This document shows positions 26,511 to 37,574 of a DNA stretch of 64,000 bases, piece by piece. Position 1 is the stretch's first letter, and each line of letters begins with the position of its first letter. Location of the stretch: positions 620,001 to 684,000 of the forward strand of contig JAGKQI010000095.1 in the NCBI GenBank assembly GCA_018806915.1, in the 5' to 3' direction. The position numbers and the translations under genes were made by a program. The notes under the pieces were generated by a model. That model was not told the DNA's origin, did no database searches, and saw only the letters and a program-made list of their open reading frames with translations. Source of the DNA: Phytophthora colocasiae. Lineage: Eukaryota > Oomycota > Peronosporomycetes > Peronosporales > Peronosporaceae.

Positions 26511-29315
26511 ATGTCCGATCCGCCTTCCTCGCCCCCCTTGACGCCGAGAACGCCCTCGAGCGAGCACTCGATCCGATCCGCCCGATCCACGGCCTCCCGC
26601 TTCTCAACCCCCGGGGTAAACCCTGAGCTGGTCACCTTGCAAGCGAGGCTGGCCCATAGCCAACGGATACGCGAGACCTTGAGTCGCGATCGGGACCACC
26701 TGGACGACACCGTTCGCCGGTTGCGATCCGACATGGAGGATATGGAGCGCTTCCGGGACGACCAAGCGGAGGAGATTTTGCGGCTGAACGCCGAAATCGC
26801 TCATCTGCGATCGGGAACTGGAGATGCTATCGGTGGGGACGCGGTCGCCGCCTTGCAGGATCAGCGGGCCCAGCACGACGCCGAACGACGGGAATCTGAG
26901 CAGCGACTGGCCCGGATCCAGGCGCGGCTAGACTCTGCGCTCGAGGATCTCGACTTCCGGCTGGCCGAACTTCGCATAGCCGGGGAGACGGAGATTGAAC
27001 TCCGGGATGAGCTTCAGGATCGCGAACGGGAGCTCGCCGCCGTGCGTCATGACCTGACCCTCACTCAGCGTAGCCTTGATCGCTGGCAGAGGAACGACTC
27101 CTCCCAAGGTCCACAAGCGGCTATGGCCATGCCTGCTGATCAGACTCGCCCGACGGCAGAGGAAGCTCGGTTGAGGTTGGAGTTGACGCGGACCCAAGCG
27201 GAGTTGCTCGCCGCTCGAGCCGAAGTCGCGTATCTGGAACGCGAGGCAGAGGATCACCAGGTTGAACTGGCTCGGGCACACCTCGCCTTGGAGGACGTAT
27301 CCGCCCCGGATTCTCGCGCTCCGCCTCTGGGTGCAACCGCCGATGCCGCCGCCGTATCCAGCCTGGAGCAAGATCTGGCAGACGCCTTGGGAAATCTGGA
27401 AATAATCCAGCACGACCGGGACCAGCTCTCCGTCCAGCACCGTGCCGCCATTGCCGAGCGGGATCAGGCCGTCGCAGACCTGGATCAGGCCCGCCTCGAC
27501 CGGGATCAGGCAATACAAGATCTCAATCGAGTAACGGTAGACCGTGATCGAATCCAGGTCGACCTGGACGATGCCACCCAAGATCGTTTGTCTGCCCTCG
27601 CAGACCTTGACGTGGCTCGTTCCGCCCGGGATGCGGCGACACAGGAACTCGACCAACTCCAGCGACAGAACGCGGAGCTCCGACAGGCTCACCAAGAGCT
27701 GGACGCTGATTATGCCGAAGCCGAACAACAGCTGCACCACGCCGAGGATTCCTCTGCTCGGTTGTCTTCGTGGATCGCGGATCGACGGGCGGCTCGTGCC
27801 ACCAAAAGATCTCGAAGCGCCTCCGCTTCCCCGGCCGTTCCTCCTTCCTCACGCAAGCGTCCGGCTCGGAGCACCTCAGCTCCCCGTGATCTAAAACCTG
27901 CAGCTACCGAAGCTCCCGGGTCAACCCAGCCTGTCACACCCACGGTGGTCCCGACCCCGGCAGGATCAACGGCAAGTCCGCTGGATCTGTTGGCGGATCA
28001 AGCTTCTGGGCAAGCCGGAGGGGAGGAAACCGACACTCCAGCCCCTGATCCGACCCCAGCGCCTACGGATCAGTCCGGATCGCTCCCCGCCGAGGGTGAT
28101 TCGCCGGATGAGGACGAGGAAGACTCCGACTACGATCCCCAGCACCCATTCTCATCGCCGTCCGAAGAGGACGAAAGTCCAGAACCCAGCAATGGAACTA
28201 GTTCTGAAGCCGAATCGGAACGTTCCAACGAGGCGGAGGACTCCGAGGAGGACGAGACTCTGCACATGGGCCGCCAACGGTCTATCTCGACGCACCGGCG
28301 CGAGTCCGGTCAGGTTCCGAGAGCCGGACCTTCTGGCACCCGTGGATCGGGGTCTCCGGACGGCTCAAGCCCATCTCCAGATGGATCAGGTCCGCCGTCT
28401 CCAGGATCACCTCCGGGTTCCCCGTCACCGCCGTCACCTCCTCCCGGCGGTTCCTCGTCCCCCGGGCTCCGACCACCCCTGTTCCCGGTCGCCTCTTTCA
28501 TTCCAGGGTACGATCGGCAGCGTACCTTCGCGGCCGCTGACATCGTGCCGTGGGATCCGCAGGTGATCGGGCAGTATTCGATCGTGGGTCTGATCGCCAG
28601 TTCTCTGGGCAAACGGTTGTTGATCCCTTCGGGTTGGCTGTTTCCTTCCCAGATACAGGCTGGGCCTGCACCGACCCCCGGCACCGAATACCTCCACGAG
28701 TTGATCACGGGCGTGAACGTGCTTGATCTGCTGGCTCTGGAGCCGTGGAACGACTTCGCGAACCCGGGTCCCCTTACGTTCGACCTCGATCTGCATGAGA
28801 GGGAGGGAACACCCCTCGCGGCCGTGGCCGCCACCTATCGCGTTCTGGAGGAACGGCACCGTCAAGCATTTTGGGAGGCCACCCACAACTTCGAGATCAC
28901 CTCTGCCATGCAGGATGCGGATCTTGAACTGCAGCGGTATTACGTTGCTCGCAAGGCCCGGCGGAGTCGGGCTGGGTCTGCTTGGCGCCAATTCCTCGCC
29001 TCCTTCCCCGCCATAATGCGCGATCAGTGGTTCGATCTCGACATCCTGCTGGATCCGTTCTTCCTTCACCTCCCCATTCCGTCGGTGGATGTGGTTCGTT
29101 GGTATCCCGGCGTGGTCTCTCGGCGTGCCAACCTGGCGGATCCCAACGCGAACGTCCCAGAGCCGGCGAACCTGATCGAGGCTCTGGAGGAGTGTGACGA
29201 GGCGGATCCGTGGCGTAACCAGTATCGGCAAGACCCGGTCAACCATCCCGCCACCAGGATTCCCCGCCTTATCGGCAAGTTCAATCCTCCTCCCGCTGGG
29301 GCCGCTTCTCCGTAA
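26511..29315 (+). CDS. Antisense accessory ORF of element B, function unknown
   Basis: A 934-residue protein is encoded opposite to gag-pol, starting 104 bp inside the 3' LTR. Residues about 40-425 are strongly coiled-coil (repeated LxxDLDxARxxRDxA heptads, many Glu/Arg/Gln). Residues about 430-660 are Ser/Pro-rich with an acidic block (DEDEEDSDYDPQ, SEEDE). A C-terminal folded-looking region of about 250 residues follows (FIPGYDRQRTFAAADIVPWD, GWLFPSQI, WFDLDILLDPFFLHLPIP, VVRWYPGV). The frame can be extended upstream to 26,427 with non-ATG codons; ATG 26,511 (MSDPPSSPPLTP) is preferred. No known enzyme motif is seen. Plant Tat-lineage gypsy elements also carry an antisense ORF between pol and the 3' LTR; homology is not shown. 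A GTAAGT just inside the LTR (26,421) could serve as a splice donor for an LTR-initiated antisense transcript. Confidence 0.75.
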   Translation: MSDPPSSPPLTPRTPSSEHSIRSARSTASRFSTPGVNPELVTLQARLAHSQRIRETLSRDRDHLDDTVRRLRSDMEDMERFRDDQAEEILRLNAEIAHLRSGTGDAIGGDAVAALQDQRAQHDAERRESEQRLARIQARLDSALEDLDFRLAELRIAGETEIELRDELQDRERELAAVRHDLTLTQRSLDRWQRNDSSQGPQAAMAMPADQTRPTAEEARLRLELTRTQAELLAARAEVAYLEREAEDHQVELARAHLALEDVSAPDSRAPPLGATADAAAVSSLEQDLADALGNLEIIQHDRDQLSVQHRAAIAERDQAVADLDQARLDRDQAIQDLNRVTVDRDRIQVDLDDATQDRLSALADLDVARSARDAATQELDQLQRQNAELRQAHQELDADYAEAEQQLHHAEDSSARLSSWIADRRAARATKRSRSASASPAVPPSSRKRPARSTSAPRDLKPAATEAPGSTQPVTPTVVPTPAGSTASPLDLLADQASGQAGGEETDTPAPDPTPAPTDQSGSLPAEGDSPDEDEEDSDYDPQHPFSSPSEEDESPEPSNGTSSEAESERSNEAEDSEEDETLHMGRQRSISTHRRESGQVPRAGPSGTRGSGSPDGSSPSPDGSGPPSPGSPPGSPSPPSPPPGGSSSPGLRPPLFPVASFIPGYDRQRTFAAADIVPWDPQVIGQYSIVGLIASSLGKRLLIPSGWLFPSQIQAGPAPTPGTEYLHELITGVNVLDLLALEPWNDFANPGPLTFDLDLHEREGTPLAAVAATYRVLEERHRQAFWEATHNFEITSAMQDADLELQRYYVARKARRSRAGSAWRQFLASFPAIMRDQWFDLDILLDPFFLHLPIPSVDVVRWYPGVVSRRANLADPNANVPEPANLIEALEECDEADPWRNQYRQDPVNHPATRIPRLIGKFNPPPAGAASP

Positions 29316-29668
29316 GTCGTGCGAACTTCGATCACCTGCAGCAAGGCTCGGGGCTTCTCCCCGAGTTCGGATTCGGAACCCCTTCCAGGGCCGTTCTACA
29401 TTCTTCCATCTCCATTCGTAATTCTCATAATCTCCACTCGTAATCCGTAATCTCCATTCCCACAGTCATTCCATCGTACTCTATCATTTTAGGAATGTGA
29501 TCCCCTTTCATCTCCATCTCGACATCCCGGATCACCATCTTCCAACGTCAAATTCCCTACGCACATGCATATACACAAAATATAAAACTCTCGCTCTGAT
29601 CTGGATTCTCCTCCACATCAGCTTCTTCGATCCCGGCGAGGTAACCCTGTCACTTCACCTGGCTTCCC
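29316..29668. other. Convergent gap between antisense ORF and pol
   Basis: This 353-bp, C/T-rich stretch (repeated CATCTCCATTCGTAATCTC-like words at 29,400-29,470) separates the two stop codons. It may hold both transcripts' 3' ends. No ORF or hairpin stands out. Confidence 0.5.
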
Positions 29669-31513
29669 TTACACTTCTTCATGCGACTGCATCACGCCGA
29701 ACCGGTTCCGATTAGCATGGTCACGTAGGAACGCGCTCAACATGGCCCCACAGTTAAGATCAGCTTCGTCGACCCACGTTGGCTCATCATAACCGACCCA
29801 GTGCACCAGGAATTCACGATAGATCCGGCCGTAGCGAGTTCGTTTCCCACTTCGCATGTCCGAGATCCGTTCGACTTCGTACTCATCGGCATCCAGATCC
29901 GGAACCCAACTGTCCTCCGGAAGGAGGATCTCATCGAAATCGAGCCGATCTGCTTCATCTACCGTCAACTCGATCCGCGGACGATCTGGGAAATTCCGTA
30001 CCAGCTTTAGCTTAGAAACATGAACCACCGGAAAGATATGGTAATCAGAGCCCGCGATCTCCAGCTTGATCGTGAATTCATTGAGCTTCTCTGCAACACG
30101 GAACGGGCCGTGCCAAAGGTGGGCGAGTTTACGGGCATACCCTTCCTTCACACGATCTAGGTATAGCCAAACTCGTGATCCAGCTTCGATCTGATGCGGA
30201 TCGACATCCTCATTGTGCCGATCAGCTCGGTCCGCGATCGCCTCTCGCAGCTTAGCGTTGACCTGTTCTCTCGACTGCTGGTAGTATCTCTGAACGCGAT
30301 ATCTCCACCGTCTTGGATCGCGATCGTGGCGTCTGGTCGACCCGATCGGGATCGTTGCTTCCAACGTCGATCTTGGATCCCATCCGTGTACCAAATAGTG
30401 AGGGGTATCTCCCCGGACCCGATCGTGAGCCGTGTTAATGGCGAAAGTCAATCTCTCCGCATATTCATCCCAGTCCTTTTGATCGAGATCTTGAACATAC
30501 ATCTTGATTGCCCTAGTGGCCGTTTGCACCATCCGTTCCGCAGTCCCATTGGCCTGTGGTCGGTAGGCCATCGTCGCCCGTTGTCGCTGCCCCAGGATCC
30601 TATTGAACGATCTGAAGAAGTCGGACATGAAGCCCGGCTCTCGATCGTGCCTGATCATCTCGCTAGCGCCAAATCTGCGGAACACGCATTCTTCATAAGA
30701 TTCCGCGACGGTCTGGGCCGATCGGGAGGAACTAGCCTTTGCGATCACATATCCCGTGAACAGATCCACCCAGATCAGCAGTTCAGTATTGCCTTTGTTG
30801 GATCTGGGCAGAGAGGGTATGTGATCCATCGCTATGATCTGGAAGGGGTATGTAGCTTGCAGATTCCCAGGTGACTCGCCCCGGATCGTGGGTCTCCCCT
30901 TTCCGGTCTCACAGTCTACACACTCGCCTACGTATCGCTGCACACTCCGATATAATCCCCTCCAGTGGAAATGATCTCGGATCCGCTGATAAGTGCGTCC
31001 GATCCCTTGATGTCCCCCTTCCAGAGTCGTATGGTAGTGGTGGAGGACATCCTGCTGTAGCGTTTCTGGAACCACGAGTCTCATCAGGCGGTCGCGATCA
31101 CCTCTTGATCTCGGCCCTGGTGGGCAATAAAACAACAGATCCTGTTCATCTACCTCGTACTCGGAAGCGATCTTGGCGTAGGATCCAGACTCGGCTCGAG
31201 TAAGATCCGCGATCTGCCCAGCCAGGTACTTCTTTAGTCCGGCGATCCAGACCTCCTCGTCCTGGGCTCGCCTGATCCGATCCACTCGCATCTCCCGGAT
31301 CAGTTCCTCTCGCAGGACGGCGGCATCGGGTCGCGCTCGGGCTGCACCCGTGGCTACGGCCGACACTTGCACCGTTCGATCTTCAACTCGAGGGATCAAC
31401 ACCTCATCAAGCCGATTTAGGGTGACCAGATCGCACCGATCTGCTTCATCGTGGACCTCGATCCCGCTTCCTCGCTGCAGCGCGGCACTCGCCAAGCTGT
31501 CTGCGCTCCCATT
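29669..31513 (-). pseudogene. pol: Element B pol, integrase part with chromodomain
   Basis: This continues from the second RNase H after the TGA at 31,514 (NGSADSLASAALQRG). It then has the integrase zinc-binding region (HYHTTLEGGHQGIGRTYQ, CVDCETGKG), the DDE core (IAMDHIPSLPRSNKG; MIRHDREPGFMSDFF; QANGTAERM) and a C-terminal chromodomain (YREFLVHWVGYDEPTWVDE), ending at 29,669. It is only separated from the upstream pol by one nonsense codon at a position where related elements carry an aromatic residue (REFN in group A). Confidence 0.85.
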
Positions 31514-33601
31514 TCAATCTCTCTTCACATGGACTAGCTCATGATCTCCCCAATTCCGCAAGTGATCTAGCACCTTCTGTTTCAGTAACGTCAATCCTGG
31601 CGCCTTGCAGTCGATCTCGCCCCGGACTTGTCGGATCACTAGGTTCGAATCGCCACAAATGACCAAACGGCGGCGTTCTAACTGTGCGATCATGCCAAGT
31701 CCTAGCAAGAGCCCACGGTATTCCGCTTCATTGACAGTAAGACTCTCCGCATAGTCTGATCTAGCTTTGATTACTTTCCACTCCGGCAAACTCCACACGA
31801 TCGCGCTGAAAGCGCCTCCTCCTCGTTTCACGCGTGCCGAACCGTCGAAACTTACTACCCATAGCTCCTCACCTGGATCTACGGTGGGAATCGGCATCTG
31901 GATCTTACGTCTTGGTTCCTTCTGTGGCGCGATCGCGATCAGGGCTTCGTCGATCTCCGATCTAGGCGTTATATTAGCTGCGATCGCCCCCAGTATCTCA
32001 TCCTCTCCCTTCGTACACTTCGTGATCTCGAGTGTCCATGGGGACAGGAGAGCAGACCATTGTCCCAGACGCCCTTGGAGGCCGGCAGACTTGAACAGCC
32101 AGGCAAGCGTGGAATGTCTGGTTAGGACCTTGATCCGGCGTCCCACCAACAGGGTGTAATGTAGATCCAAGATCCGAAGTAGAGCCAACACCTCCTTTTC
32201 GGCAACATTATAGTTCAACTCGTTCGTCTTCAAGGTTCGGCTGGCAAACGCGACCGGGTGGTAGATCTGGTCGTGTTCTTGCATTAGTGCGGCGGAAATC
32301 GCCCAGTCACTGGCATACACGATCACCACGGGTAACTTCGTCATGTCGAAGTGGCGAAGGATCGGGGTCGATGCGATCTTGGTTTTCAGGGCTGTAAACG
32401 CCCTGTGTGCCCTACCCCACCTTTCGTCGCCAGCCCTTTGTGCCAGATTGGCTTCGACCTTGCTTGAACAGGGGGGAGGCGTCGCCCCCAAGTCAGGATC
32501 CGGTGTACTATTCCCCTTTTGAGTCAAGGTGTCGGGTGATCCATCCTGATTCGACTTAAGCGCCACGGGATCTCGATTGATCGGGTCCATACCATCCATG
32601 ATCTTTCGAAGATCTGGTCGCTTCTTCAGTTCTGCGAACTCCACTTCACGTAGTTCATATAGGACCGATGCATAGATCGCATAATCCTCGATGAACCGAC
32701 TATAGTAATTCAGACTTCCCAGGAACGATTGCATGGATCGGAGCGACCCAGGGAATGGCAGATCCGTCAGAGACTTCAGGTCTTTCGGGTTTGCCTCCAA
32801 TCCGTCGATCGACACTTTGTGTCCGAGATATTCCACCTTATCCATGCCCCAGAAGCTCTTCGCCACACTGATCGAGAGATTCCACTTATCACAGGCCTCC
32901 AATAGGTCTTCCACCCGATCGCACATTTGATCCCATGTTCCAGCCGTGATCAAGATATCGTCGATGTAGGATCTCCGTCCTAGAACCGACGGGCGACCAG
33001 GATCTTCCGGGACCCCTGATTCAAACACATCTGTAGAGTCTTCCGTATTCCCTGACTGGGAGATCTTCAAAAATCCATATAGGGCGTTGTCCACAAGACG
33101 TTGATAGATCTGAGGGGCGTTCTTCAGCCCGAACAGCATGCGATTCCACTCGAAGAGGCCGAACGGGGTGATGAAAGCTGAGATCGCGCGAGCTCGATCG
33201 GTCATTGATACGACCCAGAATCCACTCGCCATGTCTAATGAACAGTACCACAGAACCTTGTCAAGATCTTCTAACAGGTCATTGATCAGAGGCATTGGGT
33301 AGATCATCAGCCTCGTGAGACCGTTCACCAGCCGATAATCGATACATAGTCGGATGTCTACACCGTTCTTCTTGATGATCACCACGATCGGCGATGCCCA
33401 TGGCGAGGTCGATGGCCGGATGATCTTGGCAGCTAGGAGTCCTTTGATGAGATCCGATACTTTCTCGCGGAACTGTGGCGCCACCTTTCGGACTCGTTGT
33501 GCGATCGGCTTTGCATCACCCACGTCGATATCGCATATAACACCCTTGGCCGCTGGAGGAAGTGCGTTCCCTTTCCGATCAGGAGATGTCGCTTCTTCCA
33601 A
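31514..33601 (-). pseudogene. pol: Element B pol, RT and dual RNase H part
   Basis: Domains in order are RT ([36 protein letters not shown]; active site YIDDI), the element's own RNase H (VVIVYASDWAISAALM..NYNVAEKEVLALL), and a second, archaeal-like RNase H (VVSFDGSARVKRGGG; NEAEYRGLLLGL; VICGDSNLVIRQVRG; HVKRD). The frame opens at a TTG near 33,601 because one A is missing near 33,570 relative to the truncated copy near 59,960; upstream coding continues in another frame (33,433-33,999). It terminates in an in-frame TGA at 31,514. Confidence 0.85.
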
Positions 33602-33941
33602 ATAATCTGTCGAAGTTTCTCGATCTCCTCCGGGGTAGCCGATCCCGGATTTCCTACTTGCAGATCTTCGATCCTGACTTCTTCAGTGGTGGAAATCTGG
33701 ATCTCCGGTACTACTGCGAGATTATCGGCTAGATCTTCGGCCGAAAAATCGCCACTTTCGTGTAGGTGGGTCTGATCGGCGTTCTCGATCCCTTCAGGAG
33801 ATGTCGGATCGGGTTCGTTCGTTAATGGATCAGGGAGTCTATCGTCCTTGGCCGTCAGGATCGGGGTGTCCTCAACCATGGGGACGGCATCGGCGTCGGA
33901 TACATGTTGGATCTCGATTTGAAAATCCGGTTTTTCTGTTT

Positions 33942-35357
33942 TTACCTCGATCTCTTCTTCGCATGTCCGATCTGTCCGATCTGGGGCCTGATCTGGCAAG
34001 CTCTCATTCGTCTCAGTCTCACCGCCCCAGCTTCGCCACTCGGGGTCTTGTCGGAACTGATCGTGATCGGTGGGGTATCCATGGGATCCGGTTGGGGATC
34101 GATGAATGCGACCTTGACTTCGGCCGTATCGGTCGGTGATCGCGGTTCCAATGTCGATATTGGTGCAGGATCAGGATCGGTCTTGATTGCCCCACCTCGA
34201 CGGAGTATAGATCGCGGCGTAACGTAGGTCGGCCGTTCGACCGACGGTAAGGGGATCTCTACGGTTTCCTGAGGTTCCGGTCTTGCGTCCACCGTCGCTT
34301 CTAGAGCTAGATTCTGCCACTCCATGTAACGCCGGGACCCGACCGACACAAACCCGGGGTAGCGAGGAACTTTTTCTTGATCAAGTACCATCCCGACATG
34401 TAATCTGTGATCCAGTCGTAAAATCTTCTCGCTCAAATTCGTGATCACTAAGTACCGAGTTCGGCCGGGTCCATTTACCACGGTAGGTACCCATCGGTCA
34501 CCTCTAGTCACCCACAATTTCTCCGTCGCCGATAATTTCACTCTCGATGCCGTCTCTTCAGATCCCCCAACTGGGATATGTAGATCTTCCTCCAATTTTA
34601 CCGATCTTACCTTCTCCCCGTATAATCTCTTGCGACCACTAAGTGGGATCCCCACTTCATTAGGTAAGCACATCGATCCCTTCGCTAGATCCATCCGGAC
34701 CCCAGCCGGGATCATGAAATCCATACCCAGGATCGCATCCTGCCCGGATAGATCCCCGATCCAAATATCGAAAAAGTAGACCAAGTATCCCGCAAGCGTG
34801 ATTTTGATCCTCGTTCTTCCCTCGGTGGTGTACACATTATCACCGATCCCAACACACTCCTGTCTCTGACTAGTGTCAAAGTGGCACCCAACCTTACGAG
34901 CAAAGGTGGTATCCAAGATGGATACCTCGGCGCCAGTGTCCAGGAGCAAGATCGCTCTTTCATGATTAATCTTGCCTGAGATCTTGGCTTGGCGGAACCA
35001 TTTTCCTGGTGCGTGGTATTTCCAGTAACCCCTGGATTCTCCTTCCTTGAGATCCAAGGCCACTTCCGCACCAGATCGCGAGAACTCATCGATCCGGGGA
35101 AGACTCGCGATCTTAGCAGTATACGAATGCAACTTGCATGTATTACCGCGCAGATCCGAATTCTCCCTATCTTGATCTCTCGATTTCTTGTTCACATATG
35201 CATAGATGCAGTACTCAGAACGCTCGGCCCGTACCGGTTTCCAAACCGGCGAGCGTCCTAGTTTAACATCTTTTCCACCTTCTCGGGAAACAGTCCGGCA
35301 TGTCGGGTCGGATCGTACCACTTGCGGATCTGGTTGTAGAATTCTTCCATGGGGCAT
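33942..35357 (-). pseudogene. pro: Element B protease region
   Basis: The 471-residue frame overlaps the gag end by about 100 bp. It contains the retropepsin core ILLDTGAEVSILDTTFARK, then DAILGMDFMIPAG, the usual flap and ILG-like motifs. The last about 30 residues are out of frame: near 34,022 a G-run is one base shorter than in the truncated copy, and the true continuation lies in the frame of 33,433-33,999 (DQAPDRTDRTCEE). Protease matures the Gag-Pol polyprotein within the virus-like particle. Confidence 0.8.
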
Positions 35358-37574
35358 TCTCCAGCTTCATGGATCTCCCCACAACCACGGCATGTATATA
35401 GACAGCGATCCGTCTTTCCGCACTTGTCACAGGTTAGACGTCTCCAGCAGTCCAGATCCGTGTGCTTCCGCGACCCACAATGCGAACAGCGACCTCTATC
35501 GTGATCTGGTTGTCTGCGATCCGTGGTCCGGCCTCGGTCCTGCACGTTCGTGTGCGATCGCGACTGATCCTGTTGGTGGGGAGCGCCCCCAGTACCGATC
35601 GGCTTGTCTTCTGACGCGGCGAGATATATCCTCCGGAGATCGCCTTCAGAATCGGATCCATCCGATCCGGATATTTCTTCTGATTCTGAGCTCGGATCTT
35701 GAGTTTGGATCGCCCGTACCACCGCTCGGGTGGGAGCTGCCGGGGCACTGGCCGGTGCCTTTTGTCTGTACTTCGATCCGAACGCAGATTTACGCTGCCT
35801 GCTTTTCGCCCGTTCCCGGGCACGGAGTACCTCCTCCAGCTCCTCGACGTCACTCAGTCGGAGTAGGGTCAGCCGATCAGCTAACTCCGGATCTCCCAAT
35901 GTCTCTATGTAGTGGTCCACATGTTCTCGGCGGGCCTTAGGGCTCCCGTCCTTGATCTTCAGTCTAGCACGTAAAGCCGCCACGTTGAGCCGGTAGAGAT
36001 AATCGAGAGGGGTTTCTTCCGATCGCTTGCGAGCGTGATAGTATTGCCACGCGACCGACATACCCAACCCACAATATTGGGTCTGGAAACTGTCCAACAG
36101 ATCCGCCCACTTGGTTTTCGTCGTTCGACTGAGCTGCCTGTACCAGTTCTTTGCCGGCCCCACCATCAGATCTGCAAACGTGAGGCATTTCTCTTCTTCC
36201 GTAGCCTGATCGCGTTGGAACGCCGACTTGACTTTACTGATCCAGGCCCGAGCGCGATCTTCGTCCAGATCTTTACCCGCAAAATCTTTCAGATCCGAGA
36301 TCGCTGAGATCCGGACCCGCTGGATCATCGACGATCCTCCTTGACCGATCACCGCGGATGCGATCGTGGCTCGGCTCGACATCTGTCCCCCGGAACTTGG
36401 TATGCCCAGATCGTCCGGATCGTATTCCCACGCATCCGGGTCCGAGGCCGTGACGGACTCCATTTCAACATCTAACTCCCCTTTGATCGGCGATCGGGGT
36501 GTCGCGAGATTCCGTTCTTTCAAGAAACGATCCATCGCCATTTGAAAGTAGTCGTCCAACTTGTCGCTCGATCCAGTGGAGTTAGTCGTCGGCGCGGTCT
36601 GGTCCGTCCGGATCCGGCGATTTTCTTGCTGATCGGGCATCTTGACCTCCAGCTTCGCAGCCACCGATCGTGTATCCTGTTTCTTCATACGCGATTTCAG
36701 GAACTTGGCGCCGGAGGGCCCTAACGACATGCGTTGCAGCCTTCTCGGGCTATCTGAGTCTGGTTCCGAGGTCGCTGACGCGTAGCATGACGACCCAGTC
36801 TGATAGCCTGGGTCGGGCGTCAGTGGGCGCTCGCCGACCAAGATCTTGAGGGAATCGAATAGATCCTGGGTCGCAGATTGAATCGCTTGCAGTTCCAAGT
36901 CAAATAGAGAGTTCGGGTCGAACTCTCCAGCCACCAAACCAGCTTCTTGGAGCAGATCAAGTAGGATCTTCACCGCGTTCAGGCGGTCAGAGCTAGTCCG
37001 GGGCTTCGACACTGGTCCGGTGAGGTTACCGATCTGGCGGACTTGTATGATCGTGAGAACGGGATCGTTAAGCAAGGTCTCGCTTAGCCTCTTCCTGTAG
37101 TAGGCCTGCTCGATCGCATCCCTGGTGATCGTTGATCCTGGGTTGATCACATCTTCTGGCTCTGAGTCTGGAGCTTTCAATTTCGTCCGGGTGCTCTTGA
37201 TCTTCTTTTTTTTTGGTCGATCTTGAGGCAACAGTGGACTTGGTGAGCAGATTAGGTTTCAGCTTTGCTGATTCCTTATCGCTCGTGTGCGGATCTCGAT
37301 TCTCGTCGAGATCCGCAATGGCCCTCGACGGGGCCTGGGGAGGAATTCGAGGTTTTTCTTCGAGATCTGGATTGCGATCCAGGTCTGCCTCGTGCCTGTC
37401 AGTAGAGATCCTCCCAGAACTCTGCTGATCTGTGGATCTTTCTGTTTTCATCGGTGCCTCCGTCGATCCAACCTTCGTAGGCACTTCTTCCCCTTGTTCT
37501 TCTTTAATCTTGACATCTTCTTGGGACTCACGGTGATATCCGAAGTCACCAGAAGATCCGGGCACGCGCACCAT
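35258..37574 (-). pseudogene. gag: Element B gag
   Basis: The ATG at 37,574 immediately follows the LTR and overlaps a plausible primer-binding site (TGGTGCGCGTGCCCGGAT on the minus strand). The first about 120 codons are in one frame. At an A9 run (37,206-37,214) the reading must shift by one base to continue. The body includes a retrotransposon Gag core (WISKVKSAFQRDQATEEEKC; FADLMVGPAKNWYRQL; FQTQYCGLG) and a C-terminal string of zinc knuckles (CSHCGSRKHTDLDCW; CDKCGKTDRCLYTC; CRGCGEIHEAGEC), ending MLN at 35,258. The length, about 770 residues, is normal for this group. Confidence 0.85.

Noticed and set aside
26928..27740. Minus-strand 270-codon open frame opposite the antisense ORF
   Set aside because: It mirrors the coiled-coil codon pattern of the plus-strand gene, with no motif of its own.
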